From Dictyophora rubrovolvata (lineage: Eukaryota > Basidiomycota > Agaricomycetes > Phallales > Phallaceae): 64,000 nucleotides of DNA. The position numbers and the translations under genes are program-made. The stretch covers positions 1,302,001-1,366,000 of the forward strand of contig CP114117.1 of assembly GCA_029959195.1 (NCBI GenBank), in the 5' to 3' direction. This document shows positions 48,001-59,382 of the stretch, one piece after another. Within the stretch, counting starts at the first letter, position 1; each line of letters opens with the position of its first letter. The notes beneath the pieces are model-generated. The model did not search any database. It was not told the origin of the DNA and saw nothing but the letters and a program-made list of their open reading frames with translations.

Positions 48001-49035
48001 CGAGGCGGATAGCAAACGGCCAGTTGGGTTACGTTACCCTTCTTGATTATTTCAAAACTGTGAGTCTTGTCATTTTTAGTGGAACGCAGCTCATATAAGA
48101 CAACTTAGAGCCACGGAGACCCAACTTCTGCAAGGTTTGCTCGGGCTCGAAAACACTTTGCACAATCTTTGGCTGGTGGGTTTTCTAGAGTATTTTTGTC
48201 TCTTATCTCAGTCCTGATGTCGGGTTTAGGATATGCCTTGGTAACCTACTACTTACAAATCAAAGATCGGTCAGTGGCTTGCTTTTAGTCGGCAAACATA
48301 TTCGAATTTAGTTGCTATAAAAGTCACAATGGGAATATTCTTATTGATAAAGACGGCCACATCCTTCGTTCGTAATCTAAATCTTTTGCGATTCATTTTG
48401 CTCAAAGCGGTTTTTGTCGTAGACATTGATTTTGGATACATGCTTTCTAATTCACCTGGCAACCTTGGTCAGTCTTCTTTATCCAATTCCACACATTAAG
48501 TTTACATATCCGATGTGGAGGCTTCGAGGCTGCGCCATTCAAATTACCTTACGAGTACGTTGAGGTCTTGGGCGGAATCAACGGGGAAGCGTTTCGAGAA
48601 TTCAAACGGCTATTTCGCGAAGGTTTTGAAGCAGCGCGAAAGCACTGCGATAGAATTATCAGTAAGCGCAGTGCGTTAAACGGTCATAATAAGATGATGG
48701 TTATGTTTTAGCTATCGTGGAGATGATGCAGAAAGGTAGGATGAGACGAGTCCGTTTGTCCTTCACGTGTGTTCTGAATTATATGTCAGATTCGTCTCTT
48801 CCTTGCTTTGGCGTCTCTAAAGAGCAGACGTCCGCGCACCTTCGAGAACGTTTTCAAACGTCCCTAACTCATTCACTAGTTGAAGAACACGTTGAACGGC
48901 TGATTGTGACTTCCCTTGGATCTACGTGGACGCGACTATATGATTCCGTATGTATCTTTTTCTCTCCTTCTCAAGAAACTATGAAATTAAACCCTAAAAC
49001 CTCAGTATCAATACTACTCCCAATCTATTCTTTGA
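45095..49035 (+). CDS. PIK1: Phosphatidylinositol 4-kinase Pik1 (PI4K beta type)
   Basis: Pik1 makes PI4P at the Golgi and in the nucleus and is needed for Golgi-to-surface traffic. The start MYSHALLLRLFLSN (45095) opens the N-terminal helical lipid-kinase-unique region (ALQYLRLYSQNIGITHYLTRRL, with a GTAAGC intron inside). Next come HLLVSMPSKSVALERFVVQR and FWFMQASLNDLAL. A disordered acidic insert follows. The middle conserved part has FILELENISNKLLVVPRPARV. The catalytic domain at the C-terminus includes FIVKTGTDLRQEQLAIQLI, GYALVTYYLQIKDRHNGNI (with a short intron inside KDR|HNGN) and the activation segment HIDFGFMLSNSPG. The protein ends LYDSYQYYSQSIL after a final GTATGT...CAG intron, the usual Pik1 C-terminus. 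Roughly 1,100 residues. A frequenin/Ncs1-binding site is expected but I cannot point to it. Confidence 0.95.
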
Positions 49036-49204
49036 TTGTTCATAAGTTATCATAATTGCTTTTTATAACACCATGATACCTTAATAATGCATCATTCGAC
49101 TCGAAATAACAATTTATTGGTGAAAACGTATCATAAAGATAATAGAAAAAGGAAACGAGTTGCTACATGATGACGAGAAATGCATAAAAAGCAATCAATG
49201 CTGT

Positions 49205-50989
49205 CTAGAATATGGCTTCAAATTTATTTAAACAAGAATACCTATGCAAGAAATATGTCAGATCGAGAAAACTTCGAAGTAATTTAAACGAAAATACACA
49301 TACCATTCGCGATCGAAGTTGTCGCCGGGAACGCACCAACACTTTCCTTTAGCGTGCTGACTCTGTTGAGGACAGTGTTGGAAAGGCTCATGCCTATAAC
49401 CTATATCATCGAAGAAGTGTATTTGATCCTTATCTGCGAAGAGAGCAACACCGAGACTATGTACAGGAGCGTCTCCCCATCGCTGTCCATACTTCATTAA
49501 ATAAGACGCCATATATGAAATATGGAAAGGCCTACCTCGTAATAAAAACCTCCAGCCTTGTCAAGATACTCAAAATATTTCATGTAAGCTTCACTTCGCC
49601 AAAAGTTAAGGCTGGCGATTTCAAAATTACTCCAGACTAAAATATGGATAAAATTTTGGATTTATCAGTGGGTAGCAGCGACAAATAAACGATCAAACGT
49701 ACAATGACAACGGTTGTATGTTTCGCCTCCATCCGCAGATAAAAAGTTCATAGCATTATTGTCGTGAACTAGCTCTGGGTGGTCGCTCATAAATTCTGTT
49801 TTCGTCTTATCAGTATTCCGCATCTCACCAGGTGGAAGGAACGTACGTTTGGTAGTTTTCCATAACGTTGGTATGGTTGCTTCGTATTCAAATAAAGAAA
49901 TCGTAAACCCTAAATGAAAAATAAATGTGGCACCGGAAAAAAGAGAGAGAGAGAGAGAGAGGGAGAGAAAGAAAGAGAAGGTTACCGTAAACTTTGTTAT
50001 TGTCCTGCATATATAAGAAAGGATCATAGTCGAGGTCGCAGAAAAACTTGACACCGGGTCTGAAACGAAGGTTTAGATTAAGTGGAAGCATGTATGCTGA
50101 TAGACACTCACTCGACGCGCCAATAATAATCATAATCTTTTAGAAGCTCGTGGCGATAGAAGAACTATAGAAACGCAATTAAATTCAATGGTGATCAGTC
50201 AGGTGCGAGAGTGCAAAACATACACCAGAATTGAAACGACACATATTGCGATATCTTCATTAAAATTCATTGAAGAGAGTCAGAGTTTACACATGAGGAT
50301 GTCATCAAGGGCTGCTTACGGAACACTCCCTAGGAAAATGATGATGATAAATACAGCTATCTGCTACTGACATTAAGGAAGATTACCTCCATAAATAACC
50401 CTTTCGTCTTCCATTTTTTTACGAGCCTTGGTAGCTTTCTCTTCGTCAATCCAGTCGGGTTGATACCAGTCTTCTTTGGGGATAAGACCATGGAAAACTG
50501 GACTAATTGTGACTTCCGAAGTGAGTCTAAGGAAGGCGGTGGTCAATTGAATTAGGATTAACAAGCGCATCATCTTACTGTTTGAACTCGTCGGTGAATG
50601 GCTGCTCATTTAGAAAGACATATGGGTACTGGAACTTTCTGTTGAATCTATCTTCTATCTGTTTCATGCTGGATAAGACACCGCTGAGATCACCATTTCG
50701 TGCAAGGATAACAAAGGCGGCTCTGGCTTTACGGGTTGGAGGAGTTGGGTGTGAGTTATTAACATAGTATTCGTCTGGTATAGAGGAGAAGGGTTTGGAT
50801 GTTTTTCGAAGGGAGTCGGCCAAACGGGAGAGCGAGGTGGTTTGACCGTATTCTTCGTGCGCAAAGCTAAGAATAAGATGTAGAGAAATCTGAAAGTTGG
50901 AAGTCAATGATAGCATAATAACTGGGTTCCATACAAATCATTACCAGAAGCCCCAAGGCAAGGAGGATGTACCTTGTTGGGGTCACCAT
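49205..50989 (-). CDS. KTR/MNT1-type alpha-1,2-mannosyltransferase (GT15)
   Basis: This is a Golgi type II membrane enzyme adding mannose to O- and N-linked glycans. The start MVTPTRYILLALGLL (50989) joins across an intron to ISLHLILSFAHEEYG, forming the single N-terminal anchor. The lumenal GT15 domain follows: RKARAAFVILARNGDL, FNRKFQYPYVFLNEQPF, FFYRHELLKDYDYYWRVEPG with the metal/donor-site region CDLDYDPF, then DHPELVHDNNAMNFL, GGETYNRCHFWSNFEI, and the hallmark GGFYYERWGDAPVHSL followed by DIGYRHEPFQHCP. The end is EWYSCLNKFEAIF after a last intron. About ten exons, one of whose introns holds a GA microsatellite. It cannot be assigned to a single yeast KTR/KRE2 paralog. Confidence 0.93.
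49942..49961 (+). repeat. (AG)10 microsatellite in an intron
   Basis: Ten AG units lie in an intron of the GT15 gene. On the sense strand this is a CT tract between donor and acceptor. Confidence 0.9.
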
Positions 50990-51563
50990 GGTGGACAATT
51001 AAAGAAAGTGACAACAACACGTAACGTGGATGGAGTGGATCACTCCAGGCAGTGCTAGTGCTGCCGGTATTTTTAGACGAGCTGTACCGGGAGCGAATTC
51101 AAAGGATTCAAAATGGCAAACATATAACATGTGTATTGCGAATCTTATAATGTGCGGTAATATGATTATAGTAATAAAAGCTGTAGAAACCAAAGGGATG
51201 TGTGTGCGAAACTTGACCCAAAAGACAAGTAATGCATACACATCTATATTCAATGTTAAGTTGTTGAAAGAAATCCTCTGTGTGGGGAAGAATTTGACAG
51301 GACAATAATTTGAAGGCTTGCAAGTACATGCTTTAGTGTAATCCGGAGACTTGCTGAAGTTAAACGGTTCTTTCACGTTGTCCATGAAGATGATAGATAT
51401 TCCTCCGGTGCTGCATATAAATTCCAATATCCAATTGTCAAATATCTGAGAAAACCAGCAAACACCAATCTTGTTGGGTAGTGCGGGTAGCTCGGGTCGG
51501 TCGCTTATTCAATACACTCCTTAGCTTTTTTTTCAACCTCCGGTGCTGAGCGTCTTCCAAAAC
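50990..51563. promoter_or_regulatory. Divergent promoter region, KTR-type gene / TOM40
   Basis: 574 bp separate opposite start codons. The minus strand holds a 142-codon ORF (51427-50999) ending nine bases before the mannosyltransferase ATG. It is hydrophobic but shows no family resemblance, and might be a transcribed leader or chance. The bases next to TOM40 are CT-rich. Confidence 0.4.
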
Positions 51564-52879
51564 ATGTCCCAGTCAACTCCAGTTGGCAATGAAGGATTAA
51601 TACCTTCGTCTTCGTCTTCAATATCGTCCCTATCACCACCGCCGTCATCATCGTCATCATCCTCGTATTCCCCGTATATTCCGAGACCTCTAAACCGTCT
51701 CTACGAAAAATTTTATCAATGGCGGGTCTCCCTCGGTTTTCCCAATCCCGGTACGGTCGAGAACTTTCAGAAGGAAGTGAAAGGTTTGTCTTTCTCTCCA
51801 TCTCATCTAATTGTTTAACTCACGATTATCTTAGCTACACTACTGACCAACTACGCTTTCGAGGGAGGCCGAGCTGATATCGGCAAGGTTCTTAGCGTAA
51901 ATCCGAATACTTTCCACACCACCCACGCCATCACCTTAGGTTCTCAAACAGTGCCGTCGTCTTATACCTTTGGGTCTGCGTTCGCGAATGCTAACGTATT
52001 ATTATTTTTCGTTTTTTTTTGGTTTAGTTCTCAACAATATTGTCTTTAGGTGCTCCTGACTGGCAGTGTCGATAATGAAGGCAACGTGAATGGTCGATTT
52101 AACCGAATGTGGTCACCCACCAATTCAACAAAACTGCAAGCCCAGGTTTGTGCATGAGGCCTCTTGTTCTCGTCGATCTACCTCCTTAATCTGCCGTTTT
52201 CAGTTATCAAAACGCGAGGGCCAGAACATGATACAACTGGAACAAGACTATCAGGGTCTCGATTATAGCGCAAACATTAAGGCCATGAATCCTCTCCTAA
52301 CTGATTTTACTGGAATTTATGTCGGCAACTATGTGCAATCTGTAACCAAAAATCTCGCCTTAGGTCTAGAAGCTGTTTTGCAGCGGCCTGCTCCAGAGTT
52401 GGCAGAAACAAGCATTTCATACCTCATTAGATACGCAGGAACAAATCGTAACTGGATTGCCACTGCTCAATTGCAAGCCATCGGGGTGTTACAAGCAACT
52501 TACTGGCAAAAACTGAGCGAAAAAGTCGAAGTAGCCGCGGACTTGCAGATGCTAGCTGCTCCTAGTCGACGAGACGCTGTCGCCACGCTGGGGACCAAGT
52601 ATGATTTGCGAATGGCTTCTTTCAGGGCTCAGATTGACTCGACAGGCAAAGTATCTGCCTATCTCGAACAACGGTTTGCCCCCTCTTTGGCCTTTTTACT
52701 CTCCGGTGAAATAGACCATTTCAAAGTATGACATATTTGTATTTTCTCCGGCTTCATTTCTTAACCTTCCACAATTGCAGAACACTGCCAAATTTGGCGT
52801 CGGTGTAACTGTAGAAATGTCGTCGTTGACACCGGAGGAGATGGAAGCGCAAGGTGTACCGACACAGATGCAACATTAA
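51564..52879 (+). CDS. TOM40: Mitochondrial import channel Tom40
   Basis: Tom40 is the beta-barrel pore of the TOM complex in the outer mitochondrial membrane, through which nearly all imported proteins pass. The start MSQSTPVGNE (51564) is followed by a Ser/Pro-rich N-terminal arm and then the helix preceding the barrel (RLYEKFYQWRVSLGFPNPG, TVENFQKEVKATLLTNYAFEG-type). Barrel strands include FEGGRADIGKVLSVNPNTF, ALTS-like alternating segments, DYQGLDYSANIKAMNPLL, GIYVGNYVQSVTKNLALGLE and SAYLEQRFAPSLAFLLSGEI. It ends EEMEAQGVPTQMQH. Five or so exons, about 350 residues, normal. A divergent relation to the KTR-type gene gives it about 570 bp of upstream DNA. Confidence 0.95.
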
Positions 52880-53130
52880 GCTCGATGCATTAATGGAAAA
52901 AGAATTGCTATAATTTTTTAGAATGCAGACACATCACTATACTAGTATATAACAAGTGACATCTATATTACACTCCACGCTCACGAACAAACAAAGACTT
53001 GATAATGTATTAGTCTCTTAAAGTGGGCGCTAAAGCGCGTATATCCGGCGTCATACGCTGTGGAATTCCCCATTTCGCAGTCGACGACTGCGCGGAAAGA
53101 TAGTCGCAGTCAGTTCCCATCGAATTTGAT

Positions 53131-56100
53131 ATGGGAGAAGAGAGCGAACCGTCAAGAAGTTGCGACAGCCGTTTATCTACCAGTTCCGTCAGTTCTTATA
53201 TTTAGGGTGCCTGACGTACAGCAATTTTGACGATCCCTTGTTCTTCATTGCATTCTTTCTTTCACAGTCCGAATCCATGGTCGAAATCAAACATTCTCAT
53301 TCTGGGAAGACTTTTAATACGGAAAATGAACCGTTCAGTCATAGACTGTTGTATACCAAATCCAAGGTGTATGTGAACCCGACCCCTTATTCAAGAGACA
53401 ACATGCCTGGCTTTGTGGCTTTGGTGAAGAAAGTAAGTCCTGTCAATATTTTATGTGCGCGTGAGACAGTACGAAAGTTGTGATTATTTTAAGGAAGGGA
53501 AACAACCGTCTTACCTGTTAGCTTGGATTCCCGAGAGTCTTCTGAACGAGAAAGGACCGGATGAATGGGATAAATTCTTAAAGATGGAAGAAAAAACCGC
53601 GTTAGATGAAGATGAAGGTATTGTTATTTTACTCAACAATCTATATCTTTAATTAACCGAACCCATCTCAGACGTAATTCTTATTGATGCACCTGTTTCA
53701 CGGCCAGAGTCTTATGCCTTCTCTGTACCTCTCTCGTCCATATACAGCCTCTCGGTTATACCACCGAATTTATCTTCTTGGTATGGAACAGTAACCATCA
53801 ATCTTATTCGCGAATCCACATTGCCGACCCTCCATTTTCACGATGACGAATCTCGGTCCATTCATATCCCTGCACCAGCCAACGACCCGCGTTCGTATCC
53901 TCCATCCTATCCTCCTGCAAATCGTAGAACCTTGTGGGGTGGTGAGAGCTTGATTGCAGCTCTACAGCCGTATGCAAATATCCATCGCTCCACGCTTGAC
54001 ACTACCCTGTTTTTAATCGATCCCTCTCGCCAAGACCTAGAAGCCCATTCAGCAGTTTTGTTCGCAGACGATGCGATAGATTCAATTTTTTTACCTTCGT
54101 CCTCTCCCATTCCTATTCATAGACGCCCTCGACCTTTGACCTCACCTCCAAATGCCAATCTTCGAACTCGGGGCACTTCAATCCTTCACGCCTCACTTTC
54201 ACCTCAATATTCGTCGAGTATCCTACAGTCCTTCTCTAATATTACACGATCAACTCGTCATGCCGCCCAACAGATCCTGTCGCACCCGTTGGCTAAACCG
54301 ATTATACCACACCTTCCTGAACCCGTGAAGAGCCTTGTTAATGCTAATGGAGAGTGGAGTAGTTGGGTAGAGAAAGGCGGACTTGGCGAGTTTGAAAGTG
54401 CCCGTGTGTACCTCGCAAAGTGGGCAAAAGTAGGTCTTCCACAAAAAAGATCCTTCACTGAATCCGATCTGAGTATGGTAAGATCGTTGCAGAAGAAGGT
54501 GAAAGGTCCCGGTTGCGAGAGACTCTACCCTCTACCTCAGGAGCTGTTGCATCTGACGATGCCGAGACATCATTGGGTATATTCGAATTGATCCATTCGA
54601 TGTCCCGTCTTCCGATACCTCGGTCTACTCGAAACCCTCGACATCCAGTTGACAGCGCTCAGTGGAATGCGTGGTTTGCAGAGAATGGCCGTCCTAAAGT
54701 AGCGGTGGATGAAATGAGGGCTGAAGTGTTCCGTCGAGTGAGTTTTTTCTTTCAACGAGCACAAATTCCTCTCTCTTATCCATCAATTCAGGGTATAACG
54801 CCCAGTATGCGGCAGACAATTTGGCCGTATCTTTTGGGTATAATGCCTTGGGATATGAGTATTGAAGGGCGTGGAGAATATTGGGAAGGAAAAAAACAAC
54901 AATATCATGATATTCATAACCAATGGTTCGAGGTGGACGACGTCTTTAATCGTGAAGACGTCGTTGACGTTAGTATTCTTTGCTCTATATCTAATTATCA
55001 GTATTTGAATCCTCTTATAATTCAGGAACGGCACCGTATAGATGTAGATTGTCGTAGGACAGACCGCTCTCATCCCATGTTTTCTTCTCGTTCAGATGCA
55101 GCGATTACGGATAATAAGAAACGTATCCCTATATCCCCAACTGCTGAAGATTTTGGCGCACAGTCGCCGAGCAATGAGCATGTGGAGCGGCTTGCTAGCA
55201 TTCTTTTGACATACAATTTCTACGAAAAAGATCTCGGTTAGTAGAAGTCTCAAGTTCACTGATGTCTTTCTTATGGTTACTACAGGATACGTTCAAGGGA
55301 TGTCGGATTTATGCGCACCAATTTATGTAGTTATGGAAGGAGATCCTGAATTGACGTTTTGGTGTTTTGTACAAGTAATGGAACGGATGGTTCGTTGCCT
55401 CCACGTTTATTTTTACATGCATGTCTCTGACTTCCGCTAGAAACAGAATTTTTTACGAGATCAAAGTGGTATGAAGAAACAGCTATTGACACTGCAACAA
55501 TTATTATTTATAATGGATCCACAACTTTATTCGCACTTGGGTTTGTTTCTTAACATATATGGTACATTTATTTGCGCTGACCTTGGCCGTTTGCAGAAAA
55601 GGTTGATGGCCTCAACTTGTTCTTCTGTTTCCGGTAAATGCGGCTCTCTGCTGGATCAAATATATAACATTGATTATGCTGATTATACTCATAGCTGGAT
55701 TCTAATTGCATTTAAACGAGAGTTTCCATTTGATGATGTTTTGAAACTTTGGGAGGTAGGAAAAACAGCTCGATCTCGCGATTCTTTTGTTATCTAAGCG
55801 AATTCTTCAAGGTGTTATGGTCAGGTTACTATACCTCTCAATTTGTTTTATTTGTAGCCCTGGCAGTGCTAGTAGCACAACGCGATGTCATATTGCGATA
55901 TCTAGTAGAGGTGAGCGAGCGATACTACTTAATTGTTTGCGCATTTCTTATTTGATTTTACAGTTTGATGAAATACTGAAGGTACTCAAACATTCATTGT
56001 TATTGGATGAATGATTTTGGCTCACCCTTTTATGTGAAGTATTGTAATGATTTGAGCATGGCAATCGATTTAGATTCCACTCTTTCCCAAGCCGAAGTCC

Positions 56101-56279
56101 TCTTCCTCTCCTTTTCGCAACTGGTGCAGGATATGGACAAGAAATTACAAGCTTCGCCGGATGACGTAGTAAATTTACGAAATCGGAAACAGGCTGCCGG
56201 TAGTTCGGAAGGCAGGTTACCCATGATAATCAGCGAGAATTTGAGGGAGTTGTTGAATAATCACTTTTTTTTGAAATGA
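53131..56279 (+). CDS. GYP7: Rab GTPase-activating protein Gyp7 (TBC1D15-like)
   Basis: Gyp7 is a TBC-domain protein that switches off Ypt7/Rab7 at the vacuole and late endosome. The N-terminal region (HRLLYTKSKVYVNPTPYSRDN, then VPLSSIYSLSVIPPNL) is the PH-like module of this subfamily. The TBC domain spans roughly 54790-55960: RQTIWPYLLGI, the arginine-finger motif IDVDCRR (IxxDxxR pattern), the glutamine-finger motif YVQGMSDL, and later FKREFPFDDVLKLWEVLWS. The C-terminus ends LRELLNNHFFLK. The start is uncertain: ATG 53131 needs a GTCAGT...CACAG intron joining to SESMVEIKHS, while the ATG at 53278 lies in the next exon. About ten exons. Confidence 0.92.
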
Positions 56280-56417
56280 GCTGTTATAATTGTTTTGTAT
56301 CTTGTTATGTGCAACTAACAATAGCTAAATTTTTGTAATCTCTCCGCGATAATTTATACTAGTTAATGTATCGGTCTTGCGGTTGATCAGGGGGTTAGGC
56401 GCCTGTAATCTGGTGCA

Positions 56418-57280
56418 ATGGCACACGTCGTCGCTTTACTCGACCAGCCGTCGAATTATAAGGATTCACAAAATAGAATAGATCGACAAATTCAGTCTGC
56501 TGCGCTTTCAAAGTCGACGACACTATACGTACGTACGTTTCGGACTTACTCTAGGGGAGTTTTCAAAGCCGAGGCAAGATTTACATGCGCATCCCCCTTA
56601 GGTCGGAAATCTCAGTTTCTACACCACCGAAGAACAAATTTACGAGCTTTTTTCAAAATGCACGAGCTCCGAAGAAGGAGGCGGTGTGAAACGTATCATC
56701 ATGGGTCTGGATAGGAATACCAAGTGTGTCTCTTCCTATTGCACATTGCACATGGCGTTGTTTCTGAATCATTTGATCAGAACACCATGCGGGTTTTGTT
56801 TTGTGGAGTACTACACACATGCAGAAGCATTGGCTTGCATGCGCTATGTTAGTGGCTCAAAGTTAGACGAACGTATCATTCGATGCGATCTCGACCTAGG
56901 CTATAAGGAAGGTAGACAGTATGGTCGAGGTAAGAGCGGTGGACAAGTCAGGGATGAGCATCGACAAGATTATGATGCTGGAAGGGGGGGATGGGGTGCT
57001 CAGGCCCAACGATTAGAAATGGAAAGAAGGAAGGAAGTTGAAGCGAGGTATCAGGATGCCACGGACGGGCCTAATGCTGTCGCTACTGGAGGTGGCGACT
57101 GGAAGGACCGTGGAGAGGGTGGTACATTGAAAAGGGGTCGTTCACCCGGCGACGAAGAAGACGCTGACAGAGCTGTTTGTCTTTTTTGCTCGAGCTATCC
57201 AAGTGAAATTTCTAAAGGAATTTTTTTTCTTCTGCCAGGTTCGCTCGCGGAAAGGAAGAGACAGAGATGATGAGAATTAA
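56418..57280 (+). CDS. CBC2: Nuclear cap-binding protein subunit 2 (CBP20)
   Basis: This is the small cap-binding subunit that, with CBP80, binds the m7G cap of nascent RNA for splicing and export. The start [16 protein letters not shown] is followed by the [22 protein letters not shown] (joined across an intron starting GTACGTACGT), [17 protein letters not shown], then RNP1 [10 protein letters not shown] after another intron. The C-terminal extension [20 protein letters not shown], with Arg/Gly/Asp residues that fold over the cap, is diagnostic. The tail is disordered. The last intron joins ADRA to [13 protein letters not shown]. Length about 210 residues, longer than human CBP20 (156) because of the fungal tail. 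Its stop is 27 bp from the convergent two-RRM gene. Confidence 0.95.
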
Positions 57281-57307
57281 GAAATGTTTATATGGTGTGT
57301 TGTTTTG

Positions 57308-58155
57308 CTAGTATACAACTTGAGCTCGTAATATAAAATCCTTCGCTCCTCTTCGTTCATACTGTTTCATATGCAATCGACGAACGAGACGATGTGCTTC
57401 AGCAGTAGATTCCACCCTCACGTAATGTCTCGAAGTGACACTTGGTCTCCCCATCCTTGAAAAGAGGAACCCGTAAGCTGAAACTATGGGCGACAAAACA
57501 TGGTAAAAACACGTACGGTTCCACTTTGACAATATTCATATGATTCATATCATTTCCTGCCAACCGAAAACCTTTATGTTCCAGAAACATGCGAAGGATT
57601 TCTTCGCTCCAACGGCCGGGCAATCCCCAAATAACAACACTTCGCCCTCGTTCTGTTACACCAGCGTCAGGTCCAGTGCCAGTTATAATACCTCGATCAG
57701 CAGCCTCTTGTCTTCCCTTATTTCCGCGACTCCTTTGAGGGGTATTCGGTATTTGTGCCGCCGAGGTAACGTCAATGGTATAGCCCGATATTTGGGCCCT
57801 TTTGAGCTGGGTCGCCGCAACTTGCATTTGTGATGGATGAGTGAAAGTCACGAACGCGTTACCATCGAGTAGAAATCGACGGTATCCGCGATGTACTGAA
57901 ATTTATTTATTTATTTATTTGGGGAAAGGGGGAAAGAACAAGAATGGTTCATAAATACTTGCCACTCTTTACGTTCTCGACGTTATGCTTCACCAACAGT
58001 CGTCGGACATCCGAGACTAAGGCTGTCCGAGGCAAATCTCGTAGTACAAGTACTGAATGTGCCGCTTTTGCCACTAGATATCAATTCCGGTTCATTTGTA
58101 AACTTGACATAAACAGAACATATAATGTAATATGCTCCCTACCTGCTGAGGCCAT
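57308..58155 (-). CDS. Orphan protein with two RRM-like domains
   Basis: Four coding exons: 58155-58143 (only 13 nt), 58073-57963, 57895-57517 and 57455-57308, giving 216 residues. The first RRM-like unit is SVLVLRDLPRTALVSDVRRL, then HRGYRRFLLDGNAFVTFTHP and the helix SQMQVAATQLKRAQI. A linker with Arg/Gly/Gln follows (QRSRGNKGRQEAADRG). A second unit is SVVIWGLPGRWSEEILRMFL ending SRHYVRVESTAEAHRLVRRL. Both lack full aromatic RNP motifs, so RNA binding is inferred. The second intron must start GCAAGT (GC-AG), and the third uses the CTCTTTTCAAG acceptor to keep the second domain in frame. I cannot assign an ortholog. It is divergent from SNRNP27, 52 bp apart. Confidence 0.7.
57901..57920 (+). 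repeat. (ATTT)5 microsatellite in an intron
   Basis: Five ATTT units lie just upstream (in the minus-strand sense) of the acceptor in the GC-AG intron of the two-RRM gene. Confidence 0.9.
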
Positions 58156-58207
58156 TGTGCGGCTTACTCGAAGCACGGAAGAGTAAGTGATTACGTAAGG
58201 TACCTCT
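58156..58207. promoter_or_regulatory. 52-bp divergent promoter, two-RRM gene / SNRNP27
   Basis: Only 52 bp separate the two opposite start codons, so transcription start sites are likely shared or overlapping. No TATA box is visible. Confidence 0.5.
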
Positions 58208-59170
58208 ATGTCTTCTCGTGATGACCGTCGACGCCGCGAAAGAAGTTGGGAGCGGGACGATAGGGACAGAGATAGAGATAGAGATAGAGATAGAGATAGA
58301 GGGAAAGATAGAGGAAGGGATGTAAGGGATCGAGACAGGGACAAAGAAAGAGACAAAAGGGACGGAGATTATCGAAGACGGCATTCGCCAACTCGTTCAA
58401 GAAGTCCTCGACGTGATAGAGATGGAAAATATGGTGAGTATTATCTTCCTTTGGTGCCCTTTAATAGCGGTTAAGTATTCTACGTAAAGATAGACGAAGT
58501 GCTCGAGATAGACATCGAGACGAAGCACACCGCGACCGCGACCCAAAGCATTCCAGATATCGCGATGAGGGTCATGAAAGATCATCAAGACATCAGGATA
58601 CTGAGCGCGGGCATGAACCTTTGACCAAAATAGAGCCGGGAAAACAAAAACGAGACGATCCAGCTGTGTCACCGCCACCAGGTATTTTATTACATACAAG
58701 CATGTCTATTTATTATCTTATATTTGAGAATAGATAACAGTACAAATCAACAAGAAGAAGGCTTGATTAATGAAGAGAATGTTCACGAAATGGAATATCA
58801 GAATGGTGATAATGCTGCTATGATGGCCATGATGGGATTTAGTGGGTTTGATTCCACCAAAGTAATGCTTCTTTTGGCTCTAGGTTTTTCTTCTTCATCC
58901 AAGTGTATAAATGTTTCTTTCACTTTCAGGGAAAGCCTGTGGTCGGGAATGAGGAAGGTATTGTGGACATTAAGAAGCCTCGTACTTGGCGGCAATATAT
59001 GAACCGGTATGCTCTGTTTCTATGCACTGAATAATAGACTTATGAACTGATTGACTCCCCAGGCGTGGCGGATTTAATCGGTACGAGATCCATGGGCTTT
59101 CCGCCATTTGATTTTATTACCACTATCCGGGCTGATGTTTGTTTTCAGACCGTTGGATAAAATTAAATGA
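58208..59170 (+). CDS. SNRNP27: U4/U6.U5 tri-snRNP 27-kDa protein
   Basis: This is a spliceosome component of the tri-snRNP that in animals and worms affects choice of the 5' splice site. The N-terminus is an RS/RD-like domain (MSSRDDRRRRERSWERDD, then Arg-Asp dipeptides partly coded by the GATAGA repeat at 58271-58300). The conserved C-terminal motif MMAMMGFSGFDSTKGK...RTWRQYMNRRGGFNRPLDKIK is complete and diagnostic; it is built from four exons, the last giving RPLDKIK. About 200 residues. It diverges from the two-RRM gene at 52 bp, and its own 3' end converges on SUI1 with 212 bp between. Confidence 0.93.
58271..58300 (+). repeat. (GATAGA)5 coding repeat
   Basis: Five perfect hexamers in the SNRNP27 coding region encode an Arg-Asp run. 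In-frame gain or loss of units would change only RD length. Confidence 0.9.
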
Positions 59171-59382
59171 TTTAACTCCAGGAATTCGTTTTTCTGTGCA
59201 CACGTCTTGAGAAGTGAAGCATTTAGGGAATGTGAAAATGTCTAAAAGAAACGGCATGTATCGATCCATGTACTCTGAGTCATTACAAAAACAATACATA
59301 AAAAAAATGGCAAAAGGTCAAACAGGCAAAAATAATTGGCTCTTAATGGACGAAAAGAAGCGTTGTTGTCGGAACGCTCGGT

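Noticed and set aside
58081-58400. Three overlapping minus-strand ORFs opposite the SNRNP27 start (Ser/Leu, Ile/Ser and Tyr/Leu repeats)
   Set aside because: They arise from the GATAGA coding repeat read on the opposite strand.
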